A stretch of DNA of 64,000 nt from an uncultured Phascolarctobacterium sp. (lineage in GTDB: Bacteria > Bacillota > Negativicutes > Acidaminococcales > Acidaminococcaceae): the NCBI GenBank assembly GCA_949295115.1, contig CASFJU010000002.1, forward strand, positions 62,001 through 126,000, written 5' to 3'. The notes under the pieces were generated by a model. It did not search any database and was not told the DNA's origin. It saw only the letters and a list, made by a program, of their open reading frames with translations. Position numbers and translations under genes: made by a program. Shown piece after piece: positions 36,342 through 44,633 of the stretch; position 1 is the first letter of the stretch; each line of letters begins with the position of its first letter.

Positions 36342-36956
36342 CTTTGTAGTTAGGATAGTGCTTTAAATATTTTAGTTTATTACTCATGTTCATTCTTTGT
36401 AACCAAAGAACGAACCAAGAAAGTTCCGCGGCTAGGCGGATTTTCCCGCTTCGCCGCTGACGCTGCTTGCTACGCAACTATTAGCATAACAACTACAAAA
36501 ATACGAAATTCGCTTCGCTCAGGTTCGATTTTTGCAGTTGTTCTTTAATAAATGTTGCTAAAATCCGTCCGATGCCGCGTGGTGCCGAGCGTCGTACTTT
36601 ATAACTTCTTACCGATTGGTTAGCGCACATCGTAGGATAACAAGCTGCTAAACAGTTCGGTAACAATATAATCAAAATAAAAAAGCAGCCATAGTACGAA
36701 TTTGGGCGGAGCGCGGCATTAAAAATTTAGCGGCATTGATAAAGAGCAATAAAAATTTCCCGGTGTCTGAGCGAAGCGAGTTCCGTGGAAATTTTTATTG
36801 GTTGCGGCGGGACGCGTGCGGATTTTTTGCTTTAGCAACAAAATCCGTAAATTTTTGCTAGCCGCAGGAGTTTTCTTGCTTCGTTCTTTTGCTCCGTCAA
36901 AAGAATGAAGATGAATGAGATACTAAAAGTTAAAAAGCACTATCCTACATTCAAAG
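36342..36956. mobile_element. Non-coding inverted-repeat element, copy II
   Basis: A 615-bp gene-free stretch with the clearest ends: 36342-36364 and 36934-36956 are inverted copies (20 of 23 bases), sharing TAGGATAGTGCTTT. The match goes on inward to about 80 bp through CTCATNTTCATTCTTT and AAAGAACGAANCAAGAAA. Hairpin 1 (36488-36507 with 36524-36542) is identical to that of copy I. Hairpin 2 has a different stem (AATAAAAATTTCC/GGAAATTTTTATT, 36748-36760 with 36787-36799) but the same CTGAGCGAAGCGAGTT tip. A third stem is CGGATTTT/AAAATCCG at 36819-36847. Confidence 0.8.
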
Positions 36957-37002
36957 CCGCAACCAAAACAAAAACCAAAACACAAATTCCCACCCATTTT
37001 AC

Positions 37003-37031
37003 TTGCCAACCCCTTACTTTTAAGCGATAAT
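37003..37031 (+). promoter_or_regulatory. Promoter of the chromate-transporter pair
   Basis: TTGCCA, 17 bases, GATAAT, each with five of six consensus bases, 38 bases upstream of the first chrA ATG. Confidence 0.7.
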
Positions 37032-37068
37032 ATAAATATCTTAACCGTTTTAAGAAAGAAGTGTAACC

Positions 37069-37632
37069 ATGCAGCAAAAGCAAGTAAGTTTTTTACACAT
37101 GTTCAACGTGTTTTTTAAAATAGGCCTGTTCACCATCGGCGGCGGGCTCGCCATGATTCCCTTAATCCGCGACGAATTTGTGGAACGACAGGGCTGGATT
37201 GACGATAAGGACATCACCGACGTACTGGCAATCGCCCAATCGCTGCCGGGCGTTATCGCCGTCAACTCCGCCACGTTTTTGGGGTACCGCCTCGCAGGCA
37301 TTGCAGGCGCACTGGTCTGCACGCTGGGCGTAATTTTGCCGTCCTTCATAATCATTTTTGCCATTGCTATGCTGTTCGCCTCCAGCGGGCTGGACAGCAA
37401 CGCCTACATTTTAAAATTTTTCGCCGGTGTCAACGCCGCCATTACCGTGCTGCTGGTTGTCGCCACTAAAAAAATGTTTGCATCCTCCGTCAGCAACAAG
37501 CTGGGCTGGGTTATCCTCGCCGCTTCCGTGGCGGAAATTTACGTTTTGGGCTTCGGCATCGCGTCCACCGTTATCGCTGCGGCGCTGTACGCCATTGCCG
37601 CATACCGTTTGCTGGGGAGGGCTGAAAAATGA
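37069..37632 (+). CDS. chrA: Chromate transporter family protein, first half (short-chain ChrA)
   Basis: Membrane protein of 187 aa forming one half of a CHR-type transporter. The signature FFKIGLFTIGGGLAMIPLI appears at the N-terminus, followed by the LPGVIAVNSATFLGYR motif and about six helices. Two short genes of this kind normally assemble as a heterodimer with opposite topology. The family exports chromate in some bacteria, but the natural substrate in anaerobes is not known. It overlaps the second gene as ATGA. Confidence 0.9.
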   Translation: MQQKQVSFLHMFNVFFKIGLFTIGGGLAMIPLIRDEFVERQGWIDDKDITDVLAIAQSLPGVIAVNSATFLGYRLAGIAGALVCTLGVILPSFIIIFAIAMLFASSGLDSNAYILKFFAGVNAAITVLLVVATKKMFASSVSNKLGWVILAASVAEIYVLGFGIASTVIAAALYAIAAYRLLGRAEK

Positions 37633-38198
37633 TTTACTGGGATTTGTTCTTCGTCTTCTTTAAAATCGGCCTGTTCTCCTTCGGCGGCGGGCTCGCCATG
37701 GTCAGCGTCATCCAGCAGGAAGTCCTTGCACATGGGTGGATACCGGCGGCCGAATACGCCCGCATTATCACCATCTCGCAGATGACGCCGGGCCCGATTG
37801 CCGTCAACTCCGCCACCTACGTCGGCGCACGCGTCTGCGGGCCGGAATGGTTCCCCGCATTTATGGGCTCCTTCATCGCCACGCTCGGCGTATCGCTGCC
37901 GTCGTTCATCATCGTTTATTTTGTCGCGCGCTCGCTGGAAAAATTCAGCAAATCCACGCTGGTGCAGCAGGCATTGTGCGGCATCCGCCCTGCGGTTATT
38001 GCCTTTATGATTACCGCCGTCATCTTCTTTTTAAACATCACCCTGTTCCCGATTGAAAACACCGCTGCCGAAAGCAGCACCTTCAACCCCATCGGCATAC
38101 CGGTGCTGCTGCTGCTGTTTTACCTGCACTACTACCGCAAAGTCGGCGCCATCAGCTTAATGCTCATCAGCGGCATTATCGGGATGTTGGTGTATTAA
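37629..38198 (+). CDS. chrA: Chromate transporter family protein, second half
   Basis: Partner of the preceding gene (189 aa), with the same fold: FFKIGLFSFGGGLAMVSVI at the start and MTPGPIAVNSATYVGARV, followed by helices that end in VGAISLMLISGIIGMLVY. The two proteins are clear paralogues. The 4-base overlap of stop and start suggests equal synthesis. Confidence 0.9.
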   Translation: MIYWDLFFVFFKIGLFSFGGGLAMVSVIQQEVLAHGWIPAAEYARIITISQMTPGPIAVNSATYVGARVCGPEWFPAFMGSFIATLGVSLPSFIIVYFVARSLEKFSKSTLVQQALCGIRPAVIAFMITAVIFFLNITLFPIENTAAESSTFNPIGIPVLLLLFYLHYYRKVGAISLMLISGIIGMLVY

Positions 38199-38244
38199 AA
38201 ATTATGATATACTAATTATATAAACCACAAAACAGGAGGGCACC

Positions 38245-38535
38245 ATGAAAAATACCGGCATCAGCCCTTTGGTAATTGAAGAAATCCGCACCGCCGCCGT
38301 GCAAAACAAGCTCAGCAAAGTAATTTTGTTCGGCTCGCGCGCCCGCGGCGATTATAAAAAAACAAGCGACATTGACCTTGCCGTAACAGGCGGCAACACG
38401 GCGCTGTTTGCAGCGGATATGGAAGAAACAAGCACGCTGCTGACTTTTGATATAGTTGATATGGATAAACCGGTGCAGCCGGAGCTTTTGCAATCAATAG
38501 AACGGGAAGGAATTACCCTTTATGAAAAAATATGA
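38245..38535 (+). CDS. mntA: Minimal nucleotidyltransferase (MntA-type antitoxin)
   Basis: Protein of 96 aa with the pol-beta core motif GSRARGDYKKTSDIDLAV (G-S-x-A-x-G, then D-x-D) and a third acid in FDIVDMD. MntA proteins of this type add AMP to a tyrosine of the HEPN partner and silence it. The start follows AGGAGGG. It overlaps the hepT gene by 14 bases, which is the usual arrangement. Confidence 0.88.
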   Translation: MKNTGISPLVIEEIRTAAVQNKLSKVILFGSRARGDYKKTSDIDLAVTGGNTALFAADMEETSTLLTFDIVDMDKPVQPELLQSIEREGITLYEKI

Positions 38536-38908
38536 TAACTTTAAAGCCGCGCTGAAAAATTTAAAAGATATTTACCGCTACGATGAGCCTTACGACAACG
38601 TAGTGCTTACGGGGCTGGTTGCACTTTATGAAATCTGCTTTGAGCAATCGTGGAAAGCAATGAAGGAAATACTTGCGGAAGAAGGCGTAACGGAAGCAGC
38701 AACAGGCTCGCCCAAAAGCATTTTAAAAGCCGCCTACAAAACAGGCATGATTAATGACGAACAGCTTTGGCTGGAAGCACTGGCAACACGCAATAATGTA
38801 GCCCACGCCTACAACAGCGCCATTGCCATCCAAATAGTACGCGACACTAAAGCCAAATATTACGATATGTTCTGTAAATTGGATGAAGAACTGGCAAACA
38901 GAATATAA
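38522..38908 (+). CDS. hepT: HEPN-domain protein (HepT/HI0074-type toxin)
   Basis: Four-helix protein of 128 aa of the nucleotidyltransferase-substrate-binding family. The ribonuclease-type motif R-x4-H is present as RNNVAH near residue 90, so the toxin active site looks intact. It would cleave RNA when not modified by its partner. Nearby are a WYL regulator and an inverted-repeat element, but no link is visible. Confidence 0.88.
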   Translation: MKKYDNFKAALKNLKDIYRYDEPYDNVVLTGLVALYEICFEQSWKAMKEILAEEGVTEAATGSPKSILKAAYKTGMINDEQLWLEALATRNNVAHAYNSAIAIQIVRDTKAKYYDMFCKLDEELANRI

Positions 38909-38913
38909 AATAG

Positions 38914-38940
38914 AAACCGTAGCAAATGCTGCGGTTTTTG
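38914..38940 (+). terminator. Terminator of mntA-hepT
   Basis: Imperfect stem AAACCGTAGCA/TGCTGCGGTTT with a T-rich tail, directly after the hepT stop codon. Confidence 0.75.
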
Positions 38941-39029
38941 TTTTGCTGCCACTACTGATTTTATAAATACCGTTCAAATCCGTATAAAATCTTAATAAAT
39001 CTTTTGGGTACAGGTCTTGCCTTGTTTAA

Positions 39030-39995
39030 CTAATCTGCCATTTCCACATTATCGCCCTGGCTTTTAAGCCACATTTCTATTCCTTCGCCGTAAGCCTCGG
39101 CAGCGATTAAAAAGCCTTTTTCAGTGTGCTTTAAAACTTCTGCGGTGGGGATACGGTCAAGGATGGCTTCCAAAGATGGGCCTCTAAACCAGAATTTCAG
39201 CTTATGCAGTTTGCCGCTGTACATAAACTGTACTCTCTTTCTAAAAACGCCTTCTTCAAATCTGTTTTCATACGGTACTTTAAAGCGTTTATCAGTTACT
39301 TTGCAGGTTTTTATCCTGTCAATTCTGTACATGGTTGGCAATTCTTCGCAGCCTTCTTTGTAAGTTATTTTGGTCTTGCTTCCGGCGTCGTCAATAATGC
39401 CAATCAGGTAAAAATAAAATTCGGAAAACATGATGCTTAACGGTTTAATAAGCCGGTTGACTTTAGAACCGTTCTGTCTGTAATAAGTTATTTGCAGTTC
39501 TTTATGCGCTCTTATAGCCTGAGAAATTTGCCATAATCTTTCTAAAAGCAATTCCCCATGATGCAGTTCCGTATAATGAAATTTTTCGTTAGCTATCAGT
39601 TCGTTAATGTGCCGTTGATTTTCATAAGGAACGCAGCAGGAAACCATTTTATCTAACATGGGGAACATCTCTGCCTTCATTAAGGCTCTGCTTTCCAGTA
39701 ATATTTTAGTGGCGGCGAAAGCTTCTTCGTTGCTTAATAAACTGCGGGCAGGCGGCACTAATTTATAGCCGTTGATTTTTCTGTCATACAAAAGCTGCTG
39801 CATAATGCCGTTTTGTTCACTTTGGTTTGCAATAAACGCCCTTAAATCATCAAAATCTCTTTGTATCGACCTTAAAGAACAGTTAAACCTTACGGCTTCT
39901 TCCTGTTTATAAAGCGTATGTCCCTCGGCAAGCCTGGCATACATACTAAGCAATCTGTTTTTAACGAATTGTAAATTTTCTTTGCGTTTTACCAT
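39030..39995 (-). CDS. WYL-domain transcriptional regulator
   Basis: Protein of 321 aa: an N-terminal DeoR-like winged helix (residues about 10-65, with SLRSIQRDFDDLRAFI), a central linker, and a WYL sensor domain (about 165-245, with ELQITYYRQNGS and EFYFYLIGIIDD), then a WCX-type C-terminal extension with FWFRGPSLEAILDRIPTAEVL. WYL domains bind nucleic acids or small ligands and often control stress or defence genes. ATG 39993-39995 follows CGGAG. A remnant of a paralogue's 3' end lies at about 44.5 kb. Confidence 0.87.
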   Translation of the reverse strand: MVKRKENLQFVKNRLLSMYARLAEGHTLYKQEEAVRFNCSLRSIQRDFDDLRAFIANQSEQNGIMQQLLYDRKINGYKLVPPARSLLSNEEAFAATKILLESRALMKAEMFPMLDKMVSCCVPYENQRHINELIANEKFHYTELHHGELLLERLWQISQAIRAHKELQITYYRQNGSKVNRLIKPLSIMFSEFYFYLIGIIDDAGSKTKITYKEGCEELPTMYRIDRIKTCKVTDKRFKVPYENRFEEGVFRKRVQFMYSGKLHKLKFWFRGPSLEAILDRIPTAEVLKHTEKGFLIAAEAYGEGIEMWLKSQGDNVEMAD

Positions 39996-40156
39996 TGCGG
40001 CAACTCCGTTCTAATCTGTTTAAATACACAAGTTATTGTTACTTATATAAATTATACAACATAACATGGCCGTAATGTTGGCTATCTTCATAAAATGACA
40101 AAATAATCGCCATTGTTTTGCAGCTTACTTTAATAACAAGGCAACAAGTTATAAGT

Positions 40157-40186
40157 AAAAAACCGCAGCCGAAGCTGCGGTTTTTT
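40157..40186 (-). terminator. Terminator of the autotransporter gene
   Basis: Thirteen-bp stem AAAAAACCGCAGC/GCTGCGGTTTTTT with CGAA loop, 48 bases downstream of the autotransporter stop on the minus strand. Confidence 0.9.
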
Positions 40187-40233
40187 GTTTTATTAAGGGG
40201 ATTTTCTGTGTAACTTTTCGTTAGCACACTTTA

Positions 40234-43200
40234 TCAGAAGCTGAAGGTCAGGTTAGCCATCCATTTGTTGGCTTTTACAGTATCACCTTTCTGATATTCA
40301 TAACCCAAACCATAAGTTACGTTAGATTTTTCAGCTTCAATGCCGAGTCTGCCGATAAAGCTGCCGCTGTCAGCAGTTTCAAAGCCGAAGCTGTCTGCCG
40401 CACCATTAAGGCTTACGGTCATATCGGTATCACGGTCGCCCATAGTCCATACATAGCCCACTTCTGCAACCGGTTTAACCGTCCAGTCGCCGCTCTGTAC
40501 TTCTGCGCTGTAGGTTACGCCAACCGGCAGCAGCCACAGGTTCTGGTCATCAGCGTCATAGCTCATGCCAAGGCTGTTGTCATAGTTGCCTGCGCCAAAG
40601 TGCATGTAGCGGATGCCTGCATACGGTACAAATTTGCCTGCGCCTGCTTCATAAGCCTGCTCTGCGCGGATACCAATGCTGAATGCGTCTGCGTCAGCGG
40701 AAGCGGTAATTTCCTGACCGCTGTTATTTTGGGTAATATCGTTATCGCTGTGCAGGTAGCTGATGTCGCCAAGGATTGCGCTGTTGCCATTGTCAATGCG
40801 GCCATACAGGCTTGCGCCGTAGTATTCAGCGTCGTTTTTAGTAGTAGCTGCAATGTTGCTGCCGTCAATGTTGCCATCAGCATAGCTTAATGCAACGCCT
40901 GCGGTAACTTTGCCGTTTTTGTAAAGGTCGCTGCCGACTACAATGCCGTTGTACTGTGCATCATAGCTGCCTTCAATACCGCCCAAATCCATGCCGTCGA
41001 TATCTTCTTTATTATGGATGTAATGTGCCCAGATGTCTTTATCCTGTTCGCCGTGGGTTGCAAGGCTTAAATGATGTGCAACAGCGTCGGTCATAGCATT
41101 GCTCATGCTGTAAGTGCCATGGTTAACGCCTGCAAGCTCACCCATGTTTGCTGCGCTGTTGAAGGCTGCAATTTGAGCGTCTTTAGTTGTATTGTTATTG
41201 CTGTTGGCTGCGGCATTAAAGAAGTCGAATGCTGCGTCGCCTTCGTCTTTAGCAGCCAAGGTTGCATCTACAACATTGGAAATTTCTACTGCATCTGCAC
41301 CGTAAACATTAGCAACTTTATCGTATTCTCCTCTTACATTAAACTGATTGTCAGCATTTTCACCGGTAAATACAAGCAATGCATTGTTGCTGATAATGTT
41401 TTCATCAGCCCAACCTTTAGTAGTAACACCGTCAATTACATGATAAGTTTCATTCTTTTTAGCACCGTCAATGTAAAGTTTGCTGCTTTCATTAATATCA
41501 ACATTCGCTTCAGTTACACCGGTAATTGCAGCATTTTCTTTAATGCTCTGCCCATCTACCATTACAACGGAATTTGCTTTTGCCTCAAAAGTACCATTAG
41601 CAGGAGCCGCAGGGGCTTTTTCCAAGCTGCCGTCAACTACAACAGAACCACCAGCTACATTTAAAGTTCCATTGATATACAAACCGGCAGTAACAGCATC
41701 TTCGCCCCAGGTTAAACCGGTTTTAGCAAAAGTTTCCTGTGCTTTTTCGTTGTTAGCAACGCCAAAACTCATTACGGAGTTCTGACCTACAACATAGTTG
41801 CCGTCAAGCATTACCTTGCCGTCTGTACCTGCAACAGCCATCTTGCTGGCGTCAGTAATTTCAGTGCCGTTTTCCCATGCCGGGTCAAGGAATACAGTTG
41901 CACCGTTAAGAGCAGTTTCTTTAACAGTTACGTTGCCTGCTTTATCGGCATTGCCGATATTGATAACGGCATCAGCTGCGCCTGTTAAAGTGCCAACCTG
42001 TGCAGCACCGGTAATAGAAGTATTGCCTTTAGCAGTAATATCCGTTACCAAAGTGCCGTTGCCAACATTAACAGCACCGCTGTTAAGTTCTACACCACCG
42101 GTTACAGTAGTTTTACCGTTTACGTTAAGGGCACTGCCTTCGTTAACAGTTACACTGCCACTTAAGTTATATACGGTATCACTTGTTGCTAAGCTGTTGC
42201 CAACAGTGAAGGAACCGGTTTTGGCAGCTTCACCATCAACACTCTTCGTCGTACCAACAACAACTTTAACATCAGCAGTTTTGCCGTCAACGGTAATCAA
42301 TTCACCACCGGCCGTACCACCAAGGGTTACGTTTTTGTCATTGGTAATAACCATACCGGTAGAATCTGCTGCCAAATTTAATTTACCGGCACTAAATCCG
42401 TTGGCTACTTTATCTTCAACTTCTACACCGTCAATATTTCCGCTTGCAGAATCAGAAGTAGAACCAACAAGTAAATTCTTATCAGCATTAACAGTTACTT
42501 TATCCAGTTCAAGTTCATCACCTATTGTAACAGCAGTATCAACATCTATTTTATTAATTCCATCTTCTGTAATAAGATCGCCAGTCATAACGATACTAGT
42601 CGCACTTTCATAAGTTAAGCTATCAAGCGCATTTTTAGCAGAATTTAAATAGTTTATACTATACTTTTCATCAGTTAATTTTAATGTGCCGCCTTCATAG
42701 CTGATAGCGTCATTGGTTACAGCACCGGAAATAGAATTAAGTACAGCTTCATCACTGCTTACATCTACGCCATGTTCAAAAATCTGGTCGCCCTTGGTTT
42801 CAATAACGCCATTTTCTTTTAACACAATGCCGCCTTTAACAATTTCCATACCATCTTTTTCAAGTTCAGGAGCCCAAGGATTACCTTCGCCAACCAGATA
42901 TCTTAAGTTTTCAGCTTTTAAAGTACCGCCGTTTAAATTAATTTTACCGGTGCCAGTCTCACCATCTATATTAGTACCACTTAAAGCCATAAAGACATCT
43001 TCGCCGCCAAGGGTATAAACAGTCTTTTCACCACCATTTAAATTAATTACACCGCCTACTGCTGCAAAAATACTGCCTTTTGTGCTAATGCTGCTGTTGT
43101 TAACGTCTACTACACTGTTCTCACCAAAAGCAGATACACCGGTATTAAGCACGGCATCAGTAACTGTTACTTTACCGCCTTTTTCAGCATGGACTTCGGT

Positions 43201-43839
43201 GTAGCCGTCTGTAATAAAGTTACCTTCGCCGTCTACTGCGATATGACGATCCTCAGTGTGATCTCCTTCAACTTCATAATATGGAACTTCAGTAACAGTA
43301 CCGCCGTTAATTTCAACAAAAGAATCAAGATCTTCAGCCATAACATCGCCGGTAATCTCTACATCATTAGCTATAAGCCCGCTTTGATCGGTAACTCTAA
43401 TATCTTCCTGCAAATATTTATCTTGTCCTATTTCATATGTGCCACCGGAAACAATTTTTCCACCGGTAAGTTCTGCATAACCACCGGTAATTTTAACAGC
43501 ACCTCTGATATTAGCGTTATTAGCAGTTAAAGACAATTCATCGCCTGAATGCATATAAATGCCGTCATTAATACTACCGCCATCATTCAAAATAACTGCT
43601 GATTCGCCGGAAATATCCAAATTTTCAATGCTATATTGTCCGGTAACAGTCACGTTATAGCCAGATTCACCAAACTCACCTGCAACAACAACATTTTTGC
43701 CATTTAAATCTGCACCAGCTATTGGTTCGTTTGAATCAACAACATAATCTTCGGCTGCTAATACATTGCCACAAACGCCAAAGACGCTGGCTGCTAAAAC
43801 AGTGCATAAAACTTTTTTCGTTAAATCCCGTTTTTTCAT
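40234..43839 (-). CDS. Autotransporter adhesin (type Va) with C-terminal barrel
   Basis: Protein of 1201 aa. A signal peptide (KKRDLTKK, hydrophobic core, NVLA-AE) leads a long Ser/Thr/Asn/Gly-rich passenger of repeated short beta strands (about residues 30-900), typical of a right-handed beta-helix. Residues about 929-1201 form the 12-stranded autotransporter barrel, ending in the aromatic Phe (NLTFSF) needed by the BAM machinery. This proves an outer membrane. The likely role is adhesion or autoaggregation. Start ATG 43837-43839 follows AGAGGATG; the TTG before it is rejected. It is a single-gene unit. Confidence 0.93.
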   Translation of the reverse strand: MKKRDLTKKVLCTVLAASVFGVCGNVLAAEDYVVDSNEPIAGADLNGKNVVVAGEFGESGYNVTVTGQYSIENLDISGESAVILNDGGSINDGIYMHSGDELSLTANNANIRGAVKITGGYAELTGGKIVSGGTYEIGQDKYLQEDIRVTDQSGLIANDVEITGDVMAEDLDSFVEINGGTVTEVPYYEVEGDHTEDRHIAVDGEGNFITDGYTEVHAEKGGKVTVTDAVLNTGVSAFGENSVVDVNNSSISTKGSIFAAVGGVINLNGGEKTVYTLGGEDVFMALSGTNIDGETGTGKINLNGGTLKAENLRYLVGEGNPWAPELEKDGMEIVKGGIVLKENGVIETKGDQIFEHGVDVSSDEAVLNSISGAVTNDAISYEGGTLKLTDEKYSINYLNSAKNALDSLTYESATSIVMTGDLITEDGINKIDVDTAVTIGDELELDKVTVNADKNLLVGSTSDSASGNIDGVEVEDKVANGFSAGKLNLAADSTGMVITNDKNVTLGGTAGGELITVDGKTADVKVVVGTTKSVDGEAAKTGSFTVGNSLATSDTVYNLSGSVTVNEGSALNVNGKTTVTGGVELNSGAVNVGNGTLVTDITAKGNTSITGAAQVGTLTGAADAVINIGNADKAGNVTVKETALNGATVFLDPAWENGTEITDASKMAVAGTDGKVMLDGNYVVGQNSVMSFGVANNEKAQETFAKTGLTWGEDAVTAGLYINGTLNVAGGSVVVDGSLEKAPAAPANGTFEAKANSVVMVDGQSIKENAAITGVTEANVDINESSKLYIDGAKKNETYHVIDGVTTKGWADENIISNNALLVFTGENADNQFNVRGEYDKVANVYGADAVEISNVVDATLAAKDEGDAAFDFFNAAANSNNNTTKDAQIAAFNSAANMGELAGVNHGTYSMSNAMTDAVAHHLSLATHGEQDKDIWAHYIHNKEDIDGMDLGGIEGSYDAQYNGIVVGSDLYKNGKVTAGVALSYADGNIDGSNIAATTKNDAEYYGASLYGRIDNGNSAILGDISYLHSDNDITQNNSGQEITASADADAFSIGIRAEQAYEAGAGKFVPYAGIRYMHFGAGNYDNSLGMSYDADDQNLWLLPVGVTYSAEVQSGDWTVKPVAEVGYVWTMGDRDTDMTVSLNGAADSFGFETADSGSFIGRLGIEAEKSNVTYGLGYEYQKGDTVKANKWMANLTFSF

Positions 43840-43959
43840 CAAATCATCCTCTTTCTAAAAATTTTTAAATTAAATTTATTTGTAAATAACATACTTGCTA
43901 TCCGTACATTATTTATCAAAACAAGAGCTGCAAAACACAATCATACAAAGCGCGTCATA

Positions 43960-44181
43960 TTACATTCCTTCCAGCAAATCATTAACATTTACATTCAATG
44001 CTTCTGCAATTTTAAATAATGTTTCCATAGAATAGCTTTGCCCTTTATTGCCACACTCAATTAAACTAAGGTAGTTACTGCTTATTCCCACCATTTCAGA
44101 AAGCTGTGCCTGAGTATAACCTTTTTTCTTTCTGTAATAAGCAATTTTTAAGCCTATTTCCTTGTATTTCAGCGCAAACAA
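43960..44181 (-). CDS. Small XRE-family repressor
   Basis: DNA-binding protein of 73 aa consisting of one Cro/CI-type helix-turn-helix: GLKIAYYRKKKGYTQAQLSE, then VGISSNYLSLIECG and KIAEALNVNVNDLLEG. It starts with TTG six bases after AGGTGGG. A perfect palindrome lies in the divergent gap in front of it, next to a small plus-strand ORF, so it probably represses itself and that ORF. It may equally control the autotransporter next door. Confidence 0.85.
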   Translation of the reverse strand: MFALKYKEIGLKIAYYRKKKGYTQAQLSEMVGISSNYLSLIECGNKGQSYSMETLFKIAEALNVNVNDLLEGM

Positions 44182-44204
44182 ATTCTTCCCACCTCTATAA
44201 TAAA

Positions 44205-44232
44205 ATTATCCCATAAATCAACACTTAAACAA
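44205..44232 (-). promoter_or_regulatory. Promoter of the XRE gene
   Basis: On the minus strand TTGTTT, 16 bases, GATAAT, 24 bases before the TTG start. Confidence 0.55.
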
Positions 44233-44241
44233 CAAAGGTAT

Positions 44242-44265
44242 ACTTTGAATTTTCAAAGTTATAAT
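44242..44265 (+). promoter_or_regulatory. Perfect 18-bp palindrome abutting a -10 box (probable XRE operator)
   Basis: ACTTTGAA-TT-TTCAAAGT (44242-44259) is a perfect inverted repeat. The plus-strand -10 box TATAAT begins at the very next base and the -35 region is poor. Protein bound here would control the divergent small ORF directly and sits 9 bases from the XRE -35 box. Confidence 0.7.
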
Positions 44266-44286
44266 TTGAACAAAAAGGATTATATC

Positions 44287-44412
44287 ATGTTTACTTCTTT
44301 AAACAGTTACCATTAACCACGTGCCGCAAATGAAGCAATATTAGCCAATCTTATCAAAACAATTAAAGCACTAATTTTAAATGCAAAATCATTAATGATT
44401 TTCTACGCATAA
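44287..44412 (+). pseudogene. Small ORF interrupted by an in-frame TAA, target of the XRE palindrome
   Basis: A good ribosome site (AAAAGGAT, then ATG 44287) starts MFTSLNSYH, followed by TAA at 44314-44316 (codon 10). The same frame stays open for 31 more codons (PRAANEAILANLIKTIKALI, then a hydrophobic end) to a second TAA just before a terminator. It reads as a 41-codon protein, partly amphipathic or membrane-active, with one nonsense change. Alternatively the 9-residue peptide is itself the product. I do not recognise the family. Confidence 0.5.
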
Positions 44413-44416
44413 TTAT

Positions 44417-44455
44417 AAAAGACGATATAGCCAACGCTTGGCCATATCGTCTTTT
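44417..44455. terminator. Terminator after the small ORF
   Basis: Twelve-bp stem AAAAGACGATAT/ATATCGTCTTTT extended by AGCCA/TGGCC, ending in TTTTG on the plus strand. Confidence 0.85.
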
Positions 44456-44456
44456 G

Positions 44457-44545
44457 TATAAAAATTTAATAAATCTTTTTAGTGCAGAACACTACTTCTT
44501 AAATTAATCCGGCATTTCTATATTAAAACTTTGAGAATGAAAATC
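44457..44545 (-). pseudogene. 3' remnant of a second WYL-type regulator gene
   Basis: On the minus strand about 15 codons up to the TAA at 44504-44506 read DFHSQSFNIEMPD; the intact WYL gene ends KSQGDNVEMAD. The bases after both stop codons also match (AAAAGATTTATTAA at 44470-44480 and 38990-39005). Upstream the frame is closed. It is probably the tail of a duplicated or displaced paralogue. Confidence 0.45.
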
Positions 44546-44602
44546 TGAAAAAAGTAAAAAAGATTTTACGAGTTAAACGAAAAACTGGCAAAAAAGCATT
44601 AA

Positions 44603-44628
44603 AAAAGAGCAACTTTCGTTGCTCTTTT
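44603..44628 (-). terminator. Terminator of the rlmH operon
   Basis: Eleven-bp stem AAAAGAGCAAC/GTTGCTCTTTT with TTTC loop and T-run on the minus strand, 6 bases after the rlmH stop. Confidence 0.92.
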
Positions 44629-44633
44629 TTGTT

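Noticed and set aside
36493-36675. 60-codon open frame inside element copy II (and a 65-codon one in copy III)
   Set aside because: They cover the paired arms, differ between copies in frame and length, and have no ribosome site.
40039-40227. 62-codon open frame between the WYL gene and the autotransporter terminator
   Set aside because: It begins inside the terminator side and has no ribosome site; the stretch is better read as the WYL leader with a -10 box near 40055.
40600-42613. Several plus-strand open frames of 100-270 codons opposite the autotransporter
   Set aside because: They arise from the Ser/Thr/Val-biased repeats read backwards; composition is extreme and starts lack ribosome sites.
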